Positions 41,757 through 50,837 of a stretch of DNA of 64,000 nucleotides are shown in pieces. This DNA is from Falsiroseomonas sp050563545 (lineage in GTDB: Bacteria > Pseudomonadota > Alphaproteobacteria > Acetobacterales > Acetobacteraceae): contig NZ_JBNXUM010000014.1 of NCBI RefSeq assembly GCF_050563545.1, positions 123,311-187,310 of the forward strand, given 5' to 3'. The translations under genes and the position numbers were made by a program. Within the stretch, counting starts at the first letter, position 1; every line of letters starts with the position of its first letter. The notes under the pieces were generated by a model that saw only the letters and a list, made by a program, of their open reading frames with translations, was not told the origin of the DNA and searched no databases.

Positions 41757-42488
41757 ATGACCTTCACCCTCTACCCCGCCATCGACCTCAAGGGCGGCCA
41801 GGTCGTGCGCCTGAAGCGAGGCGAGATGGACCAGGCGACGGTCTATGCGGATGACCCCGCCGGGCAGGCCGCGTCCTTCGCCGCCGCGGGCTTCGCCTGG
41901 GTGCATGTGGTGGACCTCGACGGCGCCTTCGCGGGCAGGCCGGCCAATGCGGCCGCCGTGAAGGCGATACTCGGCGCCGTGCCCGGCCTGCCCGTCCAGC
42001 TCGGCGGCGGCATCCGCGACATGAAGACCGCGGGCGCCTGGCTCGAGGCCGGCGTGGCCCGCATCATCCTGGGCTCGGCCGCGGTGAAGGACCCGGACTT
42101 CGCCCGCGCCGCCTGCAAGGCGTTCCCCGGCCGGGTCGCGCTCGGCCTCGACGCGCGCGACGGCTTCGTCGCGACCGAGGGCTGGGCCGAGACCTCCGAT
42201 GTCACCGCGCGCGACCTCGCGCTGCGCTTCGCGGATGCCGGCGCGGCCGCCATCGTCTTCACCGACATCGCGCGCGACGGCATGCTGTCCGGCGTGAACC
42301 TCGAACTGACTGCCGATCTCGCGCGCGCCGTGCCGATCCCGGTGATCGCCTCGGGCGGGCTTGCGGCGGTCGGCGACATCGTCGCCTTGAAGGCGACGGG
42401 GGCGGGCATCGCGGGGGCGATCCTCGGCCGTGCGCTGTATGACGGGCGCGTCGAGCCGGCCGCCGCGCTGGCCGCTGCACTGGCGTAG
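41757..42488 (+). CDS. hisA: ProFAR isomerase
   Basis: 243 aa TIM barrel, step four of histidine synthesis. LYPAIDLKGGQVVRLKRGE carries the first catalytic Asp; VQLGGGIRDMKTAGAWLEAG and FTDIARDGMLSGVNLE hold phosphate-binding and second catalytic Asp residues. ATG at 41757 is the usual start point (MTFTLYPAIDLK). It follows the GNAT gene by 43 bases and precedes a protease gene by 2 bases. Confidence 0.96.
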   Translation: MTFTLYPAIDLKGGQVVRLKRGEMDQATVYADDPAGQAASFAAAGFAWVHVVDLDGAFAGRPANAAAVKAILGAVPGLPVQLGGGIRDMKTAGAWLEAGVARIILGSAAVKDPDFARAACKAFPGRVALGLDARDGFVATEGWAETSDVTARDLALRFADAGAAAIVFTDIARDGMLSGVNLELTADLARAVPIPVIASGGLAAVGDIVALKATGAGIAGAILGRALYDGRVEPAAALAAALA

Positions 42489-42490
42489 CG

Positions 42491-43318
42491 ATGCGGGCCG
42501 CGGCCCTTCCCGCCCTGCTCCTGCTCGGCGCCTGCACCGGGACCGCCATCGGACCGAGCTATCCCGGCCTCGCGGGCGCCAACCGGGCCGGCCTCGGCGC
42601 GCAGGAAGTGCGCCAGCAGGTCGCGCTGGACGATCCGCCCTGGCGGTCGGTCGGCGTGGTGGCGACCGCGGTGGGCGGGCGCTGCACCGGCGCGGTGGTC
42701 GGGCCGCGCACCGTGCTGACCGCGGCGCATTGCCTGCTCGATCCCCGCACGGCGGAGCCGCTGGACCCCCGCGCCGTCGTCTTCGTGCTCGGCCTGTCGC
42801 CGGAAAACGAGGGGCTGCGCGCGCGGGTGGACAGCTTCATGCTCGGCCCCGGCTTCGCGGCGCGGCCGGGGCCTGTACCGGACCCTTCGGCGCCGCCGGA
42901 TGCCGATTGGGCGCTGCTGCGGCTCGACCCCTCGGCGCCGCCGCAGCCGGCCGACCGGGTGCTGCCGCTGGCGCCGGGCTTCGTGCGGCCGGGCGTGCCC
43001 GTGGCGTTGGGCGGCTACCAGGCGGATCGACCGACGACACTGGTGGCCGACGTCGCCTGCACCACGCTGGGCTACGGGCGCGACCTGGCCGGGCGGATGA
43101 TGCTGCGCCATTCCTGCTCGGCGACCGGCGGGTCGTCCGGCGGGCCGCTGCTGCTGAAGCAGCCCGACGGGTCCTGGATCGTGGCCGGGGTGGGGTCCAT
43201 GGCGGTGCGCGGCCAGGCCGGCGGCTGGGCCGTGCCGGCCGCGACGATCCGGCGGTCGGGCGGCGAGCCGAAGGATGACGCGCCGGCCGCCGTCAGGGCG
43301 TCCGCGCTTCCTCGCTGA
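42491..43318 (+). CDS. Trypsin-like serine protease, lipoprotein
   Basis: 275 aa. Lipobox LLLLGAC-TG near residue 15 predicts a lipid-anchored export. Triad: His in LTAAHCLLDPRT, Asp in PDADWALLRLD, Ser in CSATGGSSGGPLLL, all in chymotrypsin order. Cys pairs suggest disulphides. It begins 2 bases after hisA, the place where hisF usually stands. Its 3' end overlaps a convergent small gene by 26 bases. Confidence 0.85.
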   Translation: MRAAALPALLLLGACTGTAIGPSYPGLAGANRAGLGAQEVRQQVALDDPPWRSVGVVATAVGGRCTGAVVGPRTVLTAAHCLLDPRTAEPLDPRAVVFVLGLSPENEGLRARVDSFMLGPGFAARPGPVPDPSAPPDADWALLRLDPSAPPQPADRVLPLAPGFVRPGVPVALGGYQADRPTTLVADVACTTLGYGRDLAGRMMLRHSCSATGGSSGGPLLLKQPDGSWIVAGVGSMAVRGQAGGWAVPAATIRRSGGEPKDDAPAAVRASALPR

Positions 43319-43520
43319 CCACCCACCCCTGCAGGGGCGGCTCCCCGCAATCCCGGCACCAGAGCTCCCGGCGCAGCCCGATCAGGTGCAGCCGCGCGTC
43401 GCGCCCGACCAGCGCGGCGAGCCGGTCACGCCGGAAGGTCCGCACGCCGCAGGTGCAGGGCAGGCGCAACGCCTGGTCCGGCGCGAGATCGGCGACGGTG
43501 TAGGTGAAGGACGGGTCCAT
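43293..43520 (-). CDS. Small CxC/CxxC protein of unknown function
   Basis: 75 aa from ATG 43520 (a TTG at 43532 would add four residues). Cys pattern LPCTCGVRTF and WCRDCGEPP suggests a small zinc ribbon. It overlaps the 3' end of the protease gene on the opposite strand. Coding is supported by the paired Cys motifs and the absence of a better frame, but no family is recognised. Confidence 0.5.
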   Translation of the reverse strand: MDPSFTYTVADLAPDQALRLPCTCGVRTFRRDRLAALVGRDARLHLIGLRRELWCRDCGEPPLQGWVVSEEARTP

Positions 43521-43629
43521 GCACCCGAACAATACCAGAACATCGCTGATAATGCATCACCGGAGGTGACGATCGCCTTCGCCCCGCGGAAGGTCGCTTG
43601 TCATGGTGCCGCGCGACCTGGAGACGCGA

Positions 43630-44526
43630 TCACCGCCAGCCCGTCGTCGGCGGCCCGGCGTCGCGTCGCAAGGCTGCCTCGGTCCGGTTCCTGGCGCCAA
43701 GACGCCGCATGATCGCGGAGACATGCAGCTTCACCGTCCCCTCCCCGATACGAAGCTGCGTCGCGATTTCGCGGTTCGGAAGCCCCTGTCTCAGCAGGCC
43801 GAGGATTTCCCGCTGTCGCTGCGTGAGGCCGGATGTCGCCTCGAGGCCGGGTGCGGGCTGCTCGGGAAGCGCGGGCGGTGCCTCGGCCGAGCTGCCGGCA
43901 GCCTGCATGAGCGCCACCGCACTGGCCAGGGCGGCTTCGAGCTCCTCGAGCCTCTGGAGCGGAACGCCGGATGAGCGCGGAGGCAGCGCCTTCAGCGCCT
44001 CCCGCAGCCGCGCCATCGGACGGGCCAGGTCGCGCAGCGCGACCGCACTGAGGCCGCTGCCCGACGCCTCTCGCCGTCGGGCGGCGTCGAGGGCGGCATC
44101 GAGCGCGGCACGCGCCTCGTGCCGGTCCGTCACGTCGAGGGCGACACCGTCCCAGACCACGCTTCCATCGGCCAGGCGCCGGGGATGACCGATGGACCGC
44201 ACCCAGCGAAGCGTCCCGTCGGGACGGCGTACGCGGACCTCCATGTCGAGCGTCTCCAGCGTCGCGGCGGAGCGCTCCAGCGCCTCGACGAAGCGCGTGC
44301 GGTCGGGCTCGGGAAGCCATTCATGGCCGACGCTGGTCGCGCCGAGCAGGGCTTCGGGGTCCAGGCCGAAGGTCTCGCGCACGCCGGGGCTGACATAGGT
44401 GTAGCGATAGCGCCCGTCCGGCAGCCGCATGCGCTGCATGGTGTGGCCGGGAAAGTGCCCCTGCAGCAGATCGAGCAGGCCCTGCGCCAGCGGCACGCCA
44501 TCAGGACGCTGATCGCTGCGGCTCAT
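43630..44526 (-). CDS. PAS domain-containing LuxR-type regulator
   Basis: 298 aa. PAS fold about residues 20-130 (YTYVSPGVRETFGLDPEALLG, VRVRRPDGTLRWVRSIGHPR), then a helical linker and a C-terminal LuxR/FixJ HTH: LTQRQREILGLLRQGLPNREIATQL, GTVKLHVSAIMRRLGARNRTEAAL. No receiver domain. ATG at 44526 is used; an in-frame ATG at 44565 is possible and neither has a strong SD. It is divergent from the catabolic operon at 44660 and is its likely regulator. Confidence 0.85.
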   Translation of the reverse strand: MSRSDQRPDGVPLAQGLLDLLQGHFPGHTMQRMRLPDGRYRYTYVSPGVRETFGLDPEALLGATSVGHEWLPEPDRTRFVEALERSAATLETLDMEVRVRRPDGTLRWVRSIGHPRRLADGSVVWDGVALDVTDRHEARAALDAALDAARRREASGSGLSAVALRDLARPMARLREALKALPPRSSGVPLQRLEELEAALASAVALMQAAGSSAEAPPALPEQPAPGLEATSGLTQRQREILGLLRQGLPNREIATQLRIGEGTVKLHVSAIMRRLGARNRTEAALRRDAGPPTTGWR

Positions 44527-44659
44527 ATGGCTTAGGTTATAGAAATCCGCAGCCGGATCAAGCATTCCACGCGCAACAGCGTGATTCCAGCAATTCCTAT
44601 TGACCGTAAGGCATATGCCGCTGGTATGTGGGTCCTGGGAAACGAACCAAGGGCCGACC
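44527..44659. promoter_or_regulatory. Divergent regulatory region of the catabolic operon
   Basis: 133 bases, unusually AT-rich for this genome. On the plus strand TTGACC at 44599-44604 could be a -35 box, followed by the perfect palindrome GGCATATGCC (44610-44619); no good -10 is visible. Repeated TGGAAT words occur on the minus strand towards the regulator gene. A PAS-LuxR binding site is plausible here but not shown. Confidence 0.4.
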
Positions 44660-45595
44660 GTGCGCAAGCTCATCATCGAGGCGCGCGTCAACGAATACAT
44701 GATGCGCGAGCAGGGCAATCCGAACGTGCCCTACACGCCGGAAGAGATCGCGCGGGACGCGGTCGCCTGCCGCGAGGCCGGCGCCGCCATCCTTCATTTC
44801 CACGCCCGCCGGCCCGACGGATCGCCCGACCACGCCGCCGAAAGCTACGCCGAAGCCGTGCGGCTGATCCGCGAGCATTCCGACATCCTGGTGCACCCGA
44901 CGCTCGGCTACGTCACGCTCGATGCCGGGCCCGAGGCGCGCGTCGCGCATATACTGGAGATGGCGCAGCATCCCGAACGCGCGCCGCATTTCGCGCCGAT
45001 GGACATGGGTTCGGTGAATGTGGACCGCTACAACGCGCAGGCGCGGCGGTTCGAGACGCAGGAGCTGGTCTACCGCAACTCCACAGGCACGCTGATGCAT
45101 TTCGCCGACGCGATCCGCGGTGCCGGCCTGAAGCCCTATCTCGTGTCCTGGACGATCGGTTTCACGCGCTACGTCGGCGCCTTCATGGACATGGGTCTGC
45201 TCGAGGAGCCGGGCTATCTCTGCTTCTGCCTGACCGACAACACCTTCCTCGGCGGGCATCCCGGTACGCTGCGCGGGCTGCAGGCGCATCTCGACTTCCT
45301 GCCGGAAGGCCGGCGGATCGAATGGACCGTCGTGAATTTCGGCGGGAACCTGTTTTCCCTCGCCGCGCCCATCATCGCGCAGGGCGGGCACATCTCGATC
45401 GGGCTCGGCGACTACACCTATCACGAGCTCGGCGGCGGCGGCGCGATGCCCACGAATGCCGAGATCATCCGCCGCGTCGCCGGGATCGCGCGCGAGCTCG
45501 GCCGCGAGGTCGCGACGCCCGACGAAGCGAAGGCGATCCTCGGCATGAAGAACCCCGGTCCGGTCGCCGGAGCGCCGACAGGCGCAAAGGCGTGA
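44660..45595 (+). CDS. BKACE family (beta-keto acid cleavage, DUF849) protein
   Basis: 311 aa. The family entry KLIIEARVNEYMMREQGNPNVPYTPEEIA is complete, and AAILHFHARRPDGSP carries the two His metal ligands. Known members cleave beta-keto acids with acetyl-CoA. The Glu ligand usually found in a GLED-type turn is replaced: the equivalent segment reads HISIGLGDYTYHE. GTG at 44660 fits the family N-terminus, with AAGGG upstream. First gene of the TRAP-linked operon. Confidence 0.82.
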   Translation: MRKLIIEARVNEYMMREQGNPNVPYTPEEIARDAVACREAGAAILHFHARRPDGSPDHAAESYAEAVRLIREHSDILVHPTLGYVTLDAGPEARVAHILEMAQHPERAPHFAPMDMGSVNVDRYNAQARRFETQELVYRNSTGTLMHFADAIRGAGLKPYLVSWTIGFTRYVGAFMDMGLLEEPGYLCFCLTDNTFLGGHPGTLRGLQAHLDFLPEGRRIEWTVVNFGGNLFSLAAPIIAQGGHISIGLGDYTYHELGGGGAMPTNAEIIRRVAGIARELGREVATPDEAKAILGMKNPGPVAGAPTGAKA

Positions 45596-45630
45596 ATCGG
45601 CCTGGCAATGCACAAGGGAGACCACGTCCG

Positions 45631-46641
45631 ATGATCCGCCGCCGCCTGCTGCTGGCAGCCCCCGCCGCGCTCGCCCTGCCCTATGCCGCGCCGCCGGCGC
45701 TGGCGCAGGGCGTGACGCTCCGCATGCAGCACTTCCTCGGTACCAACGCCGCGCTGCACACCGTCGCGATGGCCTTCGCCGAGGATGTGAAGAACGCGAC
45801 CGGCGGGCGCGTGACGATCAGCGTGCTGCCCGGCGGCGCCGTGGTCGCGCCGACCGAGCTGCTGGAGACCGTGCGCAACGGCGTGCTCGACGGGCAGTTC
45901 GCGGCACCTTCGTGGTTCGCCGCGCGCGACGCGGGCTTCGTCATCCTCGGCGACACCGGCGCGACCTTCCCGTCCGTGGATGCGCGCGACCGCTGGTTCA
46001 GCGAGGGCAACGGCGTCGATCTCGGCCGCCAGCTCTATGACCGCTTCGGCCTGTATTACGTGGACCAGTTCTACTGGCCGGGCGAGCACATCCCCTCGCG
46101 CCGCGCGCTGAACGGGGTGGAGGATTTGCGTGGGCTCAAGGTGCGCTGCCCGCCCGGCATGATCGCGGAGGTGTTCGGCCGCGCCGGCGCCTCCGTCGTC
46201 AACCTCCCGCTCCCTGAGCTCTTCAACGCGCTGCAATCCGGCGTGGTGGACGCGGCCGACCAGGCCAATCCGGGCCTGAACTACGCCGTCGGCCTCTACC
46301 GGAGCGCCCGCTTCTCGATCGCGGCGAACCACTCCATGCCGACTTGCGAGGTCAGCTTCAACAAGCGCCGCTGGGACGGGCTGCCGGCCGAGGCGCGCCA
46401 GGCCATCGCCGCCGCCGTCAAGCGCATGTCCGCCGCCCACAAGGCCGCAATCGAGCGCGAGGATGCCGAGGCGCTGGCCAAGATGCGCGAGGAAGGCATC
46501 ACCATCATCGAGTGGCAGCCCGCCGAGGTGCAGAAGCTCGGCCGTGTCACGGCGGAGGTGCAGGACACCTACGGGCCGCGCTCGCCGCTCGCCGGGCAGA
46601 TCCTGGGCAGCCTGCGCGCTTTCCAGACGCGCATCGGCTGA
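45631..46641 (+). CDS. dctP: TRAP transporter solute receptor (DctP family)
   Basis: 336 aa. Signal peptide MIRRRLLLAAPAALALPYAAPPALAQG, then QHFLGTNAALHTVAMAFAEDV, LRGLKVRCPPGMIAEVFGRAGASVV and LFNALQSGVVDAADQAN, the DctP core. The conserved Arg that binds the ligand carboxylate probably lies in KVRCP. AAGGGAGA precedes the ATG. It heads a complete DctP-DctQ-DctM set, so the transporter should work as a unit. Confidence 0.92.
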   Translation: MIRRRLLLAAPAALALPYAAPPALAQGVTLRMQHFLGTNAALHTVAMAFAEDVKNATGGRVTISVLPGGAVVAPTELLETVRNGVLDGQFAAPSWFAARDAGFVILGDTGATFPSVDARDRWFSEGNGVDLGRQLYDRFGLYYVDQFYWPGEHIPSRRALNGVEDLRGLKVRCPPGMIAEVFGRAGASVVNLPLPELFNALQSGVVDAADQANPGLNYAVGLYRSARFSIAANHSMPTCEVSFNKRRWDGLPAEARQAIAAAVKRMSAAHKAAIEREDAEALAKMREEGITIIEWQPAEVQKLGRVTAEVQDTYGPRSPLAGQILGSLRAFQTRIG

Positions 46642-46647
46642 GAGTCG

Positions 46648-47136
46648 TTGGACCGTCTCGCGCTCGGGCTCGGGCGCGTCGCCGCCTGGGTCTTCGTCGC
46701 CGCCGTCGCCGTGACCGTCTACGAGGTCACGGCGCGTTATCTGTTCGGCGCGCCGACGAACTGGGCGCATGAGACGACGACGACGCTCTGCGCTGTCGGC
46801 TTCGCGCTCGGCGGCGCCTATGCCTTCGCGCGCAACGAGCATATCCGCATCACCGCTCTGGTGGATCGCCTGCCGCCGGGGCCGCGCCGCGCGCTGGAGC
46901 TGATCGGCCTCCTGCTCGGCCTCGTCTATCTCGCCGGGCTCGGCTACGCCGCCTGGAACCAGGCGGTGGACAGCATCTGGCGCTTCGACGCGACGGGCTG
47001 GACGCCGGAGCTGACGCCGGGACCGCCGAACTGGCCCTTGCCGGCGATCGTGCGCGGCGTGCTGGTGGCCGGGACCGTCCTGTTCCTGCTCTGCGTCGTC
47101 CAGCGGACCGTCGCGATGCTGCGAGGCCGCGCCTGA
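46648..47136 (+). CDS. dctQ: TRAP transporter small permease (DctQ family)
   Basis: 162 aa with four hydrophobic helices, as usual for DctQ. EVTARYLFGAPTNWAHETTT in the first loop region and ARNEHIRITALVDRLPPGPR are typical. TTG start at 46648, six bases after dctP; no ATG is available. Stop abuts the ATG of dctM. Confidence 0.9.
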   Translation: MDRLALGLGRVAAWVFVAAVAVTVYEVTARYLFGAPTNWAHETTTTLCAVGFALGGAYAFARNEHIRITALVDRLPPGPRRALELIGLLLGLVYLAGLGYAAWNQAVDSIWRFDATGWTPELTPGPPNWPLPAIVRGVLVAGTVLFLLCVVQRTVAMLRGRA

Positions 47137-48453
47137 ATGTTCCCGGTCGAGACGATCACGCTGATCATCGTGCTCGGCATCCTGGCGAGCGTGGCGCTCG
47201 GCGTGCCGCTCGCCTTCTCGTCGGGCGCCATCGCGGTCGGGCTGACGCTGTGGTTCTTCGGCCCGGATGCGCTGATGCTGCTGTCGTCGCGCACCTATTC
47301 CTTCCTCGACAGCTACGTGCTGGTCAGCGTGCCGCTCTTCGTGCTGATGGCCTCCATCCTGGAGCGCAGCGGGCTGGCGCGGGATCTCTACAACGCCTTC
47401 TCGGTCTGGGCGGGGCGGCTGCGCGGCGGCATCGCGGCGATGACGACGCTGGTCGGCGTGGTGATGGCCGCGACGGTCGGCGTGATCGGCGGCGAGATCG
47501 TGGTGCTCGGCCTGGTCGCGCTGCCGCAGCTCCTGCGCTTCGGCTACCAGAGGAAGCTCGCGATCGGGACGATCTGCTCCGCGGGATCGCTAGGGACGAT
47601 GATCCCGCCCTCCATCATCCTCGTGTTCTACGGGCTGACGGCGAATGTGCCGATCGGGGACCTGTTCGTCGCGACGCTGCTGCCGGGGCTGCTGCTGGCC
47701 GCCATCTACATCGCCTACATCCTGATCCGCTGCGGCATGGACCCCACACTCGGCCCCGTGCCGCCGCCGGAGGTCACCGACGTTCCGTTCCGCGAGAAGG
47801 TTGCGATGCTGAAGGGCGTCGCACTGCCGGTCTTTGTCGCCTTCAGCGTCATGGGCTCGATCTATCTCGGCATCGCCAGCGTGACGGAAAGCGCGGGGAT
47901 GGGTGTCGCCGGCACGCTGCTGGCCTGCGCGCTGCGCGGCGAGCTTTCGGTCAGGCTGCTGCGCGAGGCCGCGCTGCAGACCATGTCCACCTGCGGCGTG
48001 GTGCTGTGGCTGGTGCTCGGCACCAATGCGCTGATCGGCGTCTACAACCTGGTCGGCGGCATCGCCTATGCGACGGAGCTGTTCCGCTCTATCCCGCTTC
48101 CGCCGCTCGGCGTCGTGATGGTGATGATCGGGGTGTGGATCCTGCTCGGCATGTTCCTGGACTGGATCGGGATCATGCTGCTGACCATGCCGATCTTCGT
48201 GCCCACCATCACCGCGCTCGGCTTCGACCCGCTGTGGTTCGGCATCCTCTTCAACATCTCGATGCAGATCGCCTATCTCTCGCCGCCCTTCGCGCCGGCG
48301 GCCTTCTACCTCAAGGGCGTGGCACCGGCCGACATGACGTTGGAGGAGATCTTCTCCGCCATGTGGCCCTTCATCGCATTGCAGGTCGTGGGACTCGCTG
48401 TTGTCGTCGCCGTCCCGCCGCTCGCGACCTGGCTGCCGAAATTCCTGGGGTGA
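47137..48453 (+). CDS. dctM: TRAP transporter large permease (DctM family)
   Basis: 438 aa, about 12 helices. Visible DctM features: LVSVPLFVLMASILERSG, ATVGVIGGEIVVLGLVALP, TICSAGSLGTMIPPSIILVFYG and LTMPIFVPTITALGFDPLWFG. Uses a sodium gradient to drive uptake with DctP/DctQ. Starts on the base after the dctQ stop. Confidence 0.95.
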   Translation: MFPVETITLIIVLGILASVALGVPLAFSSGAIAVGLTLWFFGPDALMLLSSRTYSFLDSYVLVSVPLFVLMASILERSGLARDLYNAFSVWAGRLRGGIAAMTTLVGVVMAATVGVIGGEIVVLGLVALPQLLRFGYQRKLAIGTICSAGSLGTMIPPSIILVFYGLTANVPIGDLFVATLLPGLLLAAIYIAYILIRCGMDPTLGPVPPPEVTDVPFREKVAMLKGVALPVFVAFSVMGSIYLGIASVTESAGMGVAGTLLACALRGELSVRLLREAALQTMSTCGVVLWLVLGTNALIGVYNLVGGIAYATELFRSIPLPPLGVVMVMIGVWILLGMFLDWIGIMLLTMPIFVPTITALGFDPLWFGILFNISMQIAYLSPPFAPAAFYLKGVAPADMTLEEIFSAMWPFIALQVVGLAVVVAVPPLATWLPKFLG

Positions 48454-48457
48454 GGGC

Positions 48458-48853
48458 ATGACCGGACGTCGCATGATCATCCCGCCGGGGATGGAGAACA
48501 TCGTCGAGCGCTTCCGGTACGCCCCCGGCGTGCTGGTCGGCGACACGCTGCATATCTCGGGCCAGGTCGGCCGCGACGAGAAGCTCCAGATCATCGAGGA
48601 CAAGGAAGCCCAGTTCGACCAGTGCTTCCGCAACGTGAAGAAGGTGCTGGACGCCGCGGGCTTCTCCTTCGCCGACGTCGTCGAGCTCGAGACCTGGTTC
48701 CTGCGCTTCCCCGCCGACCTCGCGCTCTTCATGCAGGTGAAGGACCGCTGGATCACGGGGCCGGTCTATCCGACCTGGACGGGCTTCGGCGTCGCCTCAT
48801 TCTCCATGCCGGGCATCATCTGCGAGGTGAAGGTCAAGGCCGTACGGTCATGA
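48458..48853 (+). CDS. RidA-like protein
   Basis: 131 aa YjgF/YER057c/UK114 fold: FRYAPGVLVGDTLHISGQVG, CFRNVKKVLDAAGFSFADVVELETW and SMPGIICEVKVKAV. RidA enzymes remove reactive enamines/imines. The arginine of the PARSCVE motif required by archetypal RidA is not present (PTWTGFGVAS), so this is a divergent Rid subgroup. ATGA overlap with the E1 gene. Confidence 0.82.
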   Translation: MTGRRMIIPPGMENIVERFRYAPGVLVGDTLHISGQVGRDEKLQIIEDKEAQFDQCFRNVKKVLDAAGFSFADVVELETWFLRFPADLALFMQVKDRWITGPVYPTWTGFGVASFSMPGIICEVKVKAVRS

Positions 48854-50835
48854 ACGTCGCGCTCGACACCGCGACGCTGGAGCGCTTCTACCGCGACCTC
48901 TGCCGCGTCCGTCGCTTCGACGAGCGGGTGATCGAGCTGTTCCTCAAGGGCGTCGTGAAGGGCACCGCGCATAGCTGCGTCGGGCAGGAGGCGATCGCGG
49001 TAGGCGCCTGCGCCGCGCTGCGGCCTGATGACATGATCGTCTCCCACCATCGCGGCCACGGCCATTGCATCGCCAAGGGTGCCGAGATGCCGCGCATGAT
49101 GGCGGAACTGCTCGGCCGTGCGACCGGCTATTGCGGCGGGCTCGGCGGCTCCATGCACATCGCGGCGCTCGACCGCGGCATCCTCGGCGCGAATGGCGTG
49201 GTCGGCGCCGGCATCGGGCTCGGCGCCGGGGCGGCGCTGTCGGCGGCGATCCGGCGGTCGGGCCAGGTCGCACTGGCTTTCTTCGGCGATGGCGCGGCGA
49301 ACGAGGGCATCTTCCACGAGGCCTGCAACATAGCGGCGCTCTGGAAGCTGCCGCTGGTCCTGCTCTGCGAGAACAACCGCTACGGCCTCTCCACGCCGAT
49401 GGCGCTGTCCACCTCCGTGCCGCGCATCGCCGACCGTGCCGCGTCCTACGCGATGCCCGGCGAGACCATCGACGGCAACGATGTGGAGGCCGTGCACGAG
49501 GCCGTCGCGCGTGCCGCTTCCCGGGCCCGCGCCGGCGACGGTCCCACGCTGATCGAGGCGCTGACCTATCGCTGGGGCGACCACTCCATGCGCGCCAACC
49601 TGCCGCGCTACCGCGCCGAGGCGGAGGAACAGGAGGCGCGCCAGGGTGATCCCGTCGCGCGGCTGGCGGAGGCGCTGCGCTCCCGCCAGGTGCCGGGCCA
49701 TCGGCTCGACGCAATGCACCACGACGCCGCCGCCGAGGTCGAGGCCGCGATCGTCGAGGCCGAGCGCGCGCCGGAGCCGACGGCCGAGGTGCTGGCGCCC
49801 GCCGTGATCGCGCCGCACGCCACCGTCGCCGGGCCAGGCCCGGCCCACGCCTCCGCGCGCGAGATCTCGATGACCGAAGCGATCAACGAGGCGCTGGTGC
49901 AGGAGATGGCGCGCGACGCCTCGGTCTTCGTCATCGGCGAGGATGTCGGGCGCATCGGCGGCATCTTCGGCTGCACGCGCGGCCTGATGGACCGCTTCGG
50001 CGCCGAGCGCGTGCGCGACACCCCGATCAGCGAGAACGCGATCGCCACCATGGCCGTCGGCGCCGCCATCACCGGGCTGCGGCCCGTGGTCGAGATCCAG
50101 ATCTTCGACTTCGTCACGCTGATGATGGACGCGATCGTCAACCAGGCCGCTAAGTTCCGCTTCATGCTCGGCGGCAGGCCCCGCGTGCCCGTCGTCTTCC
50201 GCGGCCCGCAGGGCGGCGGCATCCGGCTCGGCGCGCAGCATTCGCAGTCGCTGGAGGCCTGGTTCGCCCATATCCCGGGCCTCGTCGTGATCGCGCCCTC
50301 CAGCCCCTATGACGCGAAGGGTCTGCTGGCGAGCGCGATCCGCGACGACAACCCCGTTGTCTTCCTCGAGCACAAGCTGCTCTACGTGCAGGCGCGCGGG
50401 CCGGTGCCGGCGGTGGACTACGCCATTCCCATCGGCCGCGCCGCCACGCTGCGACCGGGGCGCGACGTCACGATCCTGGCGACCATGGCAATGGTCCCGC
50501 AGGCGCTGAAGGCCGCCGCCGATCTCGCGCGCGAGGGCATCGAGGCCGAGGTGATCGACCCCCGCACGCTTCGGCCGCTCGACCTCGACAGTATCGTCGC
50601 GAGCGTGAAGCGCACCAACCGCCTCGTCGTCGCGCATGAGGCCTGGACGCGCCACGGCTTCGGCGCCGAGGTTGTCGCCGCGGTGGTGGAGACCGCCTTC
50701 GACTGGCTCGACGCGCCGCCCGAGCGCGTCGGCATGGCCGATATCCCGATGCCCTACAACGACACGCTGGAGCGGCTGGTGATCCCGGGCGCCGCCGACA
50801 TCGCGGCCGCGGCGCGCCGCAGCATGGGACGCTAG
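48850..50835 (+). CDS. Fused alpha-beta E1 component of a 2-oxoacid dehydrogenase
   Basis: 661 aa. Residues 1-320 are an E1 alpha with the TPP motif GDGAANEGIFHEACNIAAL...ENNRYG; residues 340-661 are an E1 beta (GEDVGRIGGIFGCTRGLMDRFG, RGPQGGGIRLGAQHSQSLE, DPRTLRPLDLDSI). The subunits are normally separate genes, so this is a gene fusion through an Ala/Pro-rich linker near 300-330. Substrate could be pyruvate, acetoin or branched-chain 2-oxoacids. No E2 or E3 gene is in the operon. ATG at 48850 overlaps the RidA-like stop. Confidence 0.9.
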   Translation: MNVALDTATLERFYRDLCRVRRFDERVIELFLKGVVKGTAHSCVGQEAIAVGACAALRPDDMIVSHHRGHGHCIAKGAEMPRMMAELLGRATGYCGGLGGSMHIAALDRGILGANGVVGAGIGLGAGAALSAAIRRSGQVALAFFGDGAANEGIFHEACNIAALWKLPLVLLCENNRYGLSTPMALSTSVPRIADRAASYAMPGETIDGNDVEAVHEAVARAASRARAGDGPTLIEALTYRWGDHSMRANLPRYRAEAEEQEARQGDPVARLAEALRSRQVPGHRLDAMHHDAAAEVEAAIVEAERAPEPTAEVLAPAVIAPHATVAGPGPAHASAREISMTEAINEALVQEMARDASVFVIGEDVGRIGGIFGCTRGLMDRFGAERVRDTPISENAIATMAVGAAITGLRPVVEIQIFDFVTLMMDAIVNQAAKFRFMLGGRPRVPVVFRGPQGGGIRLGAQHSQSLEAWFAHIPGLVVIAPSSPYDAKGLLASAIRDDNPVVFLEHKLLYVQARGPVPAVDYAIPIGRAATLRPGRDVTILATMAMVPQALKAAADLAREGIEAEVIDPRTLRPLDLDSIVASVKRTNRLVVAHEAWTRHGFGAEVVAAVVETAFDWLDAPPERVGMADIPMPYNDTLERLVIPGAADIAAAARRSMGR

Positions 50836-50837
50836 CC

